From: Syntrophobacterales bacterium
GTDB lineage: Bacteria > Desulfobacterota > Desulfobaccia > Desulfobaccales > 0-14-0-80-60-11
Length of the DNA: 46,106 nucleotides
Assembly: GCA_023229795.1 (NCBI GenBank)
Contig: JALNYP010000029.1
Location: 1-46,106 of the forward strand
Direction: 5' to 3'
Position numbers and translations under genes: made by a program. Shown one piece after another: positions 40,856 to 46,106 of this stretch. Under the pieces are notes generated by a model, which searched no databases, was not told where the DNA came from, and saw nothing but the letters and a program-made list of their open reading frames with translations. Numbering within the stretch: the stretch's first letter is position 1; every line of letters starts with the position of its first letter.

Positions 40856-42007
40856 TTACCCCACCTTCCTGAGCGCCTCGGCGATGCTCACCCGGGCGGC
40901 CCGCCAGGAGGGGAAGAGCGCGGCCAGGAGCCCCACCCCCAGGGCCACTGCCAGTCCCAGGACCAGGGTGGCCCGGGTCAGGGGAAAGACCCGGAAATAC
41001 TGGCCCAGAGACTTCTTAAACACATAAACCGCGGGAAACGTCAACGCCAGCCCCACCAATCCCCCGCCCAGCGCCAACAGGAGCGACTCCCCGAAGATCA
41101 GCCCGGCCAGGTGGCGGGCCTTGAAGCCCATGGTCTTGAGCACCGCATACTCCCCCAGGCGCTCCCGGGCGCTCATGGCCATGGTATTGGCCAGGACCAC
41201 CAGGATGACCCCGATCACCACCCAGGACACCACCTGGATGGCCAACAGAATGGTTTCGGTCATGGCGACGAACCCCAGAAAGAAGGCCTTTTCCGTTTCG
41301 GTCAGGGTCTCGGCCAGGCTGTTTTTGAACAGGGCGTCCACCTGGGCCGCCACCGGTGCGGCCATCTCCGGCCGGGCCACCCTGATGATGTACCACCCTA
41401 CGCTATCCGCCCGGCTGTCGGCATTCTTTTTCAGGGTTTCGTTCAAAAACTCCCAATGCAAATAAAACCGGGATTCATCGGTGGTCGCTTCGGCCCCGGT
41501 ATAGATGGCCCGGATGATGAACTCCCATTGGCCGGGATAGATGTTGCCCTTGAGAACAATGGGGTCCCCTACCTTCCAGCCGTAGCGGGTGGCCAGGGCC
41601 CGGCCCACCGCCACGCCCCGGCGATCCTTCTCAAAGGCCAGCCTCTGGTCCTCGGGCATGACGAGCTCAGGGTACATGGGGAAGTATCGCCGCACCTCCA
41701 CTGCGAAGGTGGGAAAAAAGTGCCGTTCGTCAATATAGACGCCGCCGAACCAGTTGCTGTAGGCCACATTGATCACGCCGGGCACCGCCTGGATCTTGGG
41801 CAGATAGGCCATGGGCAGGGGATTGATAAAAGAGATGGCGTTGCGGGTGATCAGGCGGGTGGGCGACGCCCCCTCCACCCCGGCATACCAGGCCGCCACC
41901 ACGGTGCGCAGCAGACAAAAGGCCAGCACCGCCACCGCCAACCCGAGAATAGTGAGGCTGGCCCGTAGCGGGTGCCGGATGGTATTGCGCCAGGTGAGCT
42001 TGAGCAC
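40856..42007 (-). CDS. FtsX-family ABC transporter permease, first copy
   Basis: 383 residues beginning (GTG) LKLTWRNTIRHPLRASLTIL. Four helices: one N-terminal and three C-terminal, around a periplasmic domain with YIDERHFFPTFAVEVRRYF. The FtsX motif is ERLGEYAVLKTMGFKARHLA. It is the upstream member of a tandem paralogue pair, 51 bases before the second copy. The upstream gap (42008-42370) separates it from the phosphorylase gene. Confidence 0.92.
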   Translation of the reverse strand: MLKLTWRNTIRHPLRASLTILGLAVAVLAFCLLRTVVAAWYAGVEGASPTRLITRNAISFINPLPMAYLPKIQAVPGVINVAYSNWFGGVYIDERHFFPTFAVEVRRYFPMYPELVMPEDQRLAFEKDRRGVAVGRALATRYGWKVGDPIVLKGNIYPGQWEFIIRAIYTGAEATTDESRFYLHWEFLNETLKKNADSRADSVGWYIIRVARPEMAAPVAAQVDALFKNSLAETLTETEKAFFLGFVAMTETILLAIQVVSWVVIGVILVVLANTMAMSARERLGEYAVLKTMGFKARHLAGLIFGESLLLALGGGLVGLALTFPAVYVFKKSLGQYFRVFPLTRATLVLGLAVALGVGLLAALFPSWRAARVSIAEALRKVG

Positions 42008-42370
42008 GGTTCTGGGTTTTAGGTTCTGGGTTCTGGATTTTAAGTTCTAGGTTTTGGCTTCTGGTTCGGGTGGCACAGGCTTTCCAGCCTGTGTCTGAGC
42101 GCGGTCGGCGCCACTGATTCTTCAGTCCCCGCCCCGCCTTCCCGAGCCAACCGCGATCAGCTTGCGGCCATGATTATACAAGCTATTTCAAACCCTCATT
42201 TTGTCCGCTTGTCATTCTGAGCGCAGCGAAGAATCTAGGCTTTCAATTACCCAGACCCTTCGCTACCCTCAGAGCTGTGCGTCCTACACACCATCCCTTC
42301 CCCCTCTCCCCCCGGCTGCCGGGGGGAGAGGGTCGGGGTGAGGGGGACCGCGGCTGCTGCTGAGTAGCCC
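42008..42370. other. repeat-filled intergenic region
   Basis: No gene. From left to right it holds a degenerate GGTTCTGGGTTTT-type heptamer tract (42010-42062), a CACAGGC palindrome (42074-42093), a GTCATTCTGAGCG...GAAGAATCT element (42211-42236), and a GC hairpin with a perfect 14-bp stem (42302-42332) followed by GTCGGGGTGAGGGGG. The hairpin may end transcription of the phosphorylase operon. Confidence 0.65.
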
Positions 42371-43180
42371 TCACCGGCCCGGTTGCCGGTCCCTTGCCGC
42401 CAGGATTTCCAAAGCCCGCAGCCCCACCTCGATGAGGCGCTTCTCACCCCGCCGCCTGTCTTTAACGGAGGTGAACCCGGCTTCGGTTTCCCGATTGTCC
42501 AGGACCAGACAGGCGCCGCCGGCCCGGATGCGGTAAGTGGAGACCGCGGCCAGAGCCAGATAGACGGCCATCTCCATTTCCATATTCAGGACACCGCCTT
42601 TGACCAGGCTTTGCAGGAACCCCGGATCTGGTGCGGGAAACCCCGGAGCCGCCCGGCCCTGGCCGGCGTAGAAATCCGACGTGGTAACCGTAAGGCCCAC
42701 GTGATACGGCATTTTCACAGCTTTCGCCGCCTCGCTCAAGGCAGTTACGATCTCCGGGGCGGCATGGGGGACGATGCCGCCAGGGACATAGCTCGCGACC
42801 GTGCCCTCCCGGCACCAGGATGACTCGGTGATGACCAGATCCCCCACCGCGATATCCCGCGGCAGCGCGCCGCAGGTGCCGAGTCGCATAAAAGTCACGG
42901 GATTGATGCAGTTGGCCGCCTCGACGATGGCGATGGCCGTGGCCGGCGCGCCGATGCCGGTGGCCATGACCGACACCGGGATGCCCTTATAGAAGCCGGT
43001 ATAGATGAGGAATTCCCGGTTTTTGCGGCGCATCTCCACCCGGTCAAAATGGCGCGCGATCCGCCGGGCTCGATCGGGATCGCCGCAGGTCAGGATATAA
43101 GGGGCCAGGTCTCCCGGGGCGCAATCGATATGATAAAACCGACCCTGCGCATTTTTCGGAATGGGACTGCTGATATCCAT
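42371..43180 (-). CDS. nucleoside phosphorylase, uridine phosphorylase-like
   Basis: 269 residues of the PNP/UDP phosphorylase family. Hallmarks: ILTCGDPDRARRIARHFD (phosphate site), NREFLIYTGFYKGIPVSV, MATGIGAPATAIAIVEAA, FMRLGTCGALPRDIAVGDLV, VTTSDFYAGQGRAAPGF and the ribose-binding NMEMEMAVYLALAA. The DFY-x-GQ and MEME pattern is closest to uridine phosphorylase. It cleaves nucleosides with phosphate to base and ribose-1-phosphate. Oddly placed between the ABC ATPase and permease genes; it is 53 bases after the ATPase stop, so possibly co-transcribed. Confidence 0.9.
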   Translation of the reverse strand: MDISSPIPKNAQGRFYHIDCAPGDLAPYILTCGDPDRARRIARHFDRVEMRRKNREFLIYTGFYKGIPVSVMATGIGAPATAIAIVEAANCINPVTFMRLGTCGALPRDIAVGDLVITESSWCREGTVASYVPGGIVPHAAPEIVTALSEAAKAVKMPYHVGLTVTTSDFYAGQGRAAPGFPAPDPGFLQSLVKGGVLNMEMEMAVYLALAAVSTYRIRAGGACLVLDNRETEAGFTSVKDRRRGEKRLIEVGLRALEILAARDRQPGR

Positions 43181-43233
43181 GTCACGCTTTGCCCTTAATC
43201 ACCTGGGTGCTCTTAGCCCCCTCCCCCAAGAAA

Positions 43234-43947
43234 TCAATCCCGCCGCGGCTCTGTTTCATTCAGCAACTGCCCCTTGATGAGCTTGCGGATGCGGCCGGCG
43301 TGGGCCGCGGCCTCCGGGTCGTGGGTGACAATGATAATGGTTTTCTGAAAGTCCTGGTTCAGCCGGGCCAGCAGGTCCATGATCTCCCCCGCGGATTGCC
43401 GGTCCAGGTCGCCGGTAGGTTCATCCGCGGCGATGAGCGCCGGGTCGGTGATCAGGGCCCGGGCGATGGCCACCCGCTGTTGCTGGCCGCCGGACAGCTG
43501 TGAGGGGTAGTGGCTCTGCCGGTCGCTCAAGCCTACCAGTTCCAGGGCCAGGTCCACGTGCTCCCGGCGTTCCCGGCGGTTGAGCCGGGTGAGCAGCAGG
43601 GGCAGTTCCACGTTCTCATAGGCCGTGAGCACCGGGATGAGCTGGTAAAACTGGAACACGAACCCCACGTTGGCGGCCCGCCAATCCGCCAGTTGGGTCT
43701 CGCTGAGATTGGGCAACTCGACCCCGCGCACCGTGAGGCGGCCGGAATCCGGCCGGTCCAGCCCGGCGATCAGGTTGAGCAGGGTGGTCTTGCCCGAGCC
43801 CGAGGGGCCCATGAGGGCCAGGAATTCCCCGGCCCCGATGGTCAGGCTGATGTCTTCGAGGACCGGCAGCACCTGGCTGCCCCGCCGATAGGATTTATAG
43901 AGATGCTCGATCGAAACCACCGGGGCGACTGCCGCAGGCTCGCTCAT
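43234..43947 (-). CDS. ABC transporter ATP-binding protein (LolD/MacB type)
   Basis: 237 residues. Walker A GPSGSGKTTLLNLIAG, Q-loop region VGFVFQFYQLIPVLTAYENV, signature LSGGQQQRVAIARAL, Walker B ALIAADEPTGDLD and H-loop IIIVTHDPEAA. The VFQFYQLIP loop and short length place it with the FtsX-permease partners. It overlaps the adaptor gene by 4 bases (ATGA), and the FtsX permeases at 39653-42007 and 35662 are its probable partners. Confidence 0.96.
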   Translation of the reverse strand: MSEPAAVAPVVSIEHLYKSYRRGSQVLPVLEDISLTIGAGEFLALMGPSGSGKTTLLNLIAGLDRPDSGRLTVRGVELPNLSETQLADWRAANVGFVFQFYQLIPVLTAYENVELPLLLTRLNRRERREHVDLALELVGLSDRQSHYPSQLSGGQQQRVAIARALITDPALIAADEPTGDLDRQSAGEIMDLLARLNQDFQKTIIIVTHDPEAAAHAGRIRKLIKGQLLNETEPRRD

Positions 43948-45161
43948 GACTCTTTGACTTTTACCCGGGCGCCGTCTTGCAAGCCCGCGGGCGGGTTCAG
44001 GATCACCCGGTCGCCTTCCTTGAGGCCCTTGTCGATCTCCACCAGGTCGTTCATGGCCGGCCCCAGGGTGAGGGGGACCAGCTTTGCGCGATTGTCGGTC
44101 ATCACAAAGCTAAAGGCGCGGCCATCCCGGGTGACCACGGCGCCCTTGGGAATAATCAGGCGGGGCTGGCGCTGGGCCGGGTCCAGGGCCTGGGACAGAA
44201 ACGCCACCTTGGCGCTCATTTCCGGCAGGATGCGCTCGTCCGTCTCCAGGAATTTCACCTTGGTGAGCACCGTGGCCTTGGTCCGGTCCGCGGTGGGCAC
44301 GATCATGTGCACCTGGCCGGCGAACCGCCGGTTGGGAATGGCATCCAGGGATATTTCGCAGGGTTGCGCCAGATGCACCTTATCCAGATTGGACTCCGCT
44401 ACGTCCACTTCCACCATCAGCGAGGTCAGATCGGCCATGGTCACCACCGCGGCCCGGGCGTTGGCCGCGGCCCCGAAAGGCGCCACCACCTCCCCGACGT
44501 CGGCGTATTTGGTGGTCACCACGCCATCGAAGGGGCTGCGGATGTAGGTGTAGTCCAGGGCCGCCTGGGCATTGGCCACCCCGGCCTGGGCCACCTTGAT
44601 GCGGGCCTGGGCCGCGGCCACTCCGGCCTGGGCCTTTTTGAACCTGGCAGTAGCGCTATCGAAGTCCTGCTTGGGAATGAGGTCTTGGGCTACCAGGGTC
44701 TGATAGCGCCCGTGTTGCAACTCGGCGTCCACCAGTTCCGCCTGGGCGGTGCCCAGATCGGCCTCGGCCTGCTTCACCTGGGAGACGGCCTGGTTCCGGG
44801 CCGCCGCCAGATCCTCATTCTCCAAGGAGGCAATGACCTGTCCGCGCTTGACCCGGCTGCCTTCCTCCACCCCCAGGAAGACCAGGCGCCCCGTGCTCTT
44901 GGAGGACACCGCGGCCTTGCGCTGGGCCACCACGTAGCCGCTGGCGTTTAAGACCGTGTAGGCCTGGGCCGGGTAGAGGCGGGAGACCACCGTGACGCTG
45001 ACTTCCCGGGCGGGCTGCAAAGGACCCCACAGGTAGAGCCCGGCCAGGCCCAACAGGATCGCAGCCAGTGCCAGGATGAGGATGCGGGCCCGGGAAGAAG
45101 CCGGCCGCGGCTGGTCTTCCCCCGTCCGCTGAATGCGGAGACGCTCAAGATCAGGAGGCAC
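43944..45161 (-). CDS. HlyD-family periplasmic adaptor (membrane fusion protein)
   Basis: 405 residues: a cytoplasmic Arg-rich N-terminus, one membrane anchor (about 27-47, ILILALAAILLGLAGLYL), and a biotinyl-lipoyl half (VSSKSTGRLVFLGVEEG, SRVKRGQVIASLENEDL). A coiled coil of Ala/Gln-rich heptads follows (about 118-200, QVKQAEADLGTAQAELVDA), then the second lipoyl half (YTYIRSPFDGVVTTKYADV) and beta-barrel domains. It links an inner-membrane ABC exporter to the outer layers, as MacA/DevB do. Its stop overlaps the ATPase start. Confidence 0.94.
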   Translation of the reverse strand: MPPDLERLRIQRTGEDQPRPASSRARILILALAAILLGLAGLYLWGPLQPAREVSVTVVSRLYPAQAYTVLNASGYVVAQRKAAVSSKSTGRLVFLGVEEGSRVKRGQVIASLENEDLAAARNQAVSQVKQAEADLGTAQAELVDAELQHGRYQTLVAQDLIPKQDFDSATARFKKAQAGVAAAQARIKVAQAGVANAQAALDYTYIRSPFDGVVTTKYADVGEVVAPFGAAANARAAVVTMADLTSLMVEVDVAESNLDKVHLAQPCEISLDAIPNRRFAGQVHMIVPTADRTKATVLTKVKFLETDERILPEMSAKVAFLSQALDPAQRQPRLIIPKGAVVTRDGRAFSFVMTDNRAKLVPLTLGPAMNDLVEIDKGLKEGDRVILNPPAGLQDGARVKVKES

Positions 45162-45185
45162 GGGTAGAGTTCCGGAAAAGAAATT

Positions 45186-45217
45186 AGGCCTCCCGCCCCA
45201 ACCGGAGCGGCAGGCCT
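45186..45217 (-). terminator. weak terminator-like hairpin
   Basis: AGGCCT...CCGC paired with GCGG...AGGCCT (one mismatch), followed on the minus strand by AATTTCTTTT. It lies between the Ntn-fold gene (stop at 45279) and the adaptor gene start, so it could separate the two transcription units. Confidence 0.4.
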
Positions 45218-45278
45218 TTCCATGTTATCAGAACTGAACCGCAGAGGCAATCTCCGGCAAAACCCGCTCTCGCCGGCT

Positions 45279-45899
45279 TTAAACCTGCTTGATCCCCTGG
45301 GCCGTGATGGTGACGTAATGGTAGGGGGGGCCGATAGTATCGTCGCTCTGGGCCAGCTTCTCCATGCCGGCCTTGGCCGTCGCGGCCAGCTGGGCCAGGG
45401 GCGCCTTCTTTTTGACCATGTCGTTCAAGGTGAATTCCAGCCCCATGCGCCGGGGCAGGGTGAAAACCTCGGTCACCCGGTTAAACTCGATCTTGGGGGG
45501 CTTGGGGCGGTCCCAAATGACAAAAAGATGCCCTCCCGCCGGGGCCTTGGCCGAAAAGCCGGCCAGCAGCAGGTACATGTTGACAATGGGGTCCGGCGGC
45601 AGCCTTTCGCACATCTTGCGGAGAATCTCATCATAACGGCCGGTGAAAAAGGGGATCGCGGCCTCGATGAGGGCGTCCATCTCGGTCAGGCCCTCGGCCT
45701 TGGCGAACTCGGCGAAATCAGTGCAGATATCCTGAGCTTCCCAATTCCCGGCCGAAGCCAGCACCGCCTGCGAAGTCACCGGCACCACCCGGTTGAGGCT
45801 GATCACCCGTTCTTCCCCGTAGGGCTCAAACAAGAGCGCCTTGCTGTCCGAGGCCACCAACACGCCTTCGGCTGTAGCGCACGCCATCAACTGTCCCAT
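45279..45899 (-). CDS. proteasome-beta-like Ntn-hydrolase-fold protein
   Basis: 206 residues with a proteasome-subunit pattern: ATAEGVLVASDSKALLFE (compare GVVLAADSRAT), RVVPVTSQAVLASAGNWEAQ, MYLLLAGFSAKAPAGGHLFV and a C-terminal helix pair. In active beta subunits, HslV and Anbu, the N-terminal Thr/Ser/Cys nucleophile sits about ten residues before the GVxxA-[SA]-D motif. Here that position is Gly2 (MGQLMACATAEG), so it may be inactive or use Cys7 or Thr9 after trimming. AAGGAGG precedes the ATG. No ClpX, HslU or Mpa-type ATPase is nearby. Confidence 0.78.
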   Translation of the reverse strand: MGQLMACATAEGVLVASDSKALLFEPYGEERVISLNRVVPVTSQAVLASAGNWEAQDICTDFAEFAKAEGLTEMDALIEAAIPFFTGRYDEILRKMCERLPPDPIVNMYLLLAGFSAKAPAGGHLFVIWDRPKPPKIEFNRVTEVFTLPRRMGLEFTLNDMVKKKAPLAQLAATAKAGMEKLAQSDDTIGPPYHYVTITAQGIKQV

Positions 45900-45998
45900 C
45901 CCATCCTCCTTAGCAAAAATCGCAGCGCTTTTTTCTTTAAAATAATCCTGGGATGAGGCTTGGCAAGGCTAGGCCGGCTGAAAATATGCTCTTTATCT

Positions 45999-46106
45999 TC
46001 AATGCAAAATTCTCGGCTTGGCCGGCGGCAGCCAGAAAGGCGGGGGTTGCGGCTCTTCTTTAGGGGTCTCTGCCGCTGCGGCCTGGGATTCCGCCAGGAC
46101 GATCTT
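45999..46106 (-). CDS. C-terminal end of an unidentified protein (partial)
   Basis: Reading leftwards from the window edge, the frame gives KIVLAESQAAAAETPKE, then a Pro-rich stretch and AKPRILH before TGA at 45999. Ala/Glu/Pro-rich linker plus short tail; the rest is outside the window. It is upstream of the Ntn-fold gene on the same strand by 99 bases. Confidence 0.45.
   Translation of the reverse strand, partial: KIVLAESQAAAAETPKEEPQPPPFWLPPAKPRILH

Noticed and set aside
1..46106. CRISPR arrays, tRNA, rRNA or other structured RNA genes
   Set aside because: No regularly spaced direct repeats and no cloverleaf-like segments with the usual T-arm sequence were found by reading. Small RNAs cannot be excluded without covariance searches.

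Overview
The window is GC-rich and looks like the chromosome of a Desulfobacterota-type (former Deltaproteobacteria) anaerobe. That is an inference from a single-chain pyruvate:ferredoxin-type oxidoreductase, an FmdE-family protein, a UPF0280 protein, DUF3096/DUF4412 small genes, abundant PAS histidine kinases and many short palindromic repeats. No rRNA, tRNA, CRISPR array, integrase or transposase was recognised. About 40 intact genes, two partial genes and three broken genes are supported.

Layout, left part (1-15400). A tandem pair of near-identical PAS histidine kinases (the first cut by the window edge) and fabF lie on the minus strand. A plus-strand housekeeping stretch follows: a lipid-type methyltransferase, slyD, an acyl-CoA/AMP ligase, a DUF2062 protein, ksgA, an EamA transporter, a UPF0280 protein, two tiny membrane proteins, an alkA-type glycosylase interrupted by one in-frame TAA, a DUF488 protein, and ubiE with a second methyltransferase and a quinone oxidoreductase. 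This last trio is bracketed by two inverted copies of a ~130-bp repeat.

Middle (15700-32000). An APC permease with a soluble tail, a YgjP-type metallopeptidase and a 1291-residue 2-oxoacid:ferredoxin oxidoreductase are on minus. Divergent from the oxidoreductase, across a perfect 14-bp inverted repeat, is a GSU2403-like nucleotidyltransferase-fold gene. A P3A proton-pump ATPase and a complete cyoABCDE cytochrome bo3 quinol oxidase operon follow. The Cyo proteins look strongly proteobacterial-quinol-oxidase-like and were possibly acquired by transfer.

Right part (32000-46106). An HtrA-type protease is broken by two frameshifts and cut off just before its catalytic serine by a repeat. After it come a SAP-like/DEDD exonuclease, an FmdE protein and DUF4412 and DUF3096 genes. 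A MacB/DevC-type export locus on minus consists of adaptor, ATPase, a nucleoside phosphorylase and three FtsX permeases. It has been broken up by a wall-hydrolase gene (SH3-CHAP-GH19) flanked by a 187-bp direct repeat of a permease 5' end, and by a very AT-rich two-gene cassette on the opposite strand. The window ends with a proteasome-like Ntn-fold protein lacking an obvious nucleophile and the tail of another gene.

The best candidates for something undescribed are the AT-rich two-gene cassette at 38681-39560, the SH3-CHAP-GH19 gene beside it, the hairpin-controlled nucleotidyltransferase gene opposite the oxidoreductase, and the duplicated FixL-like sensor kinases.
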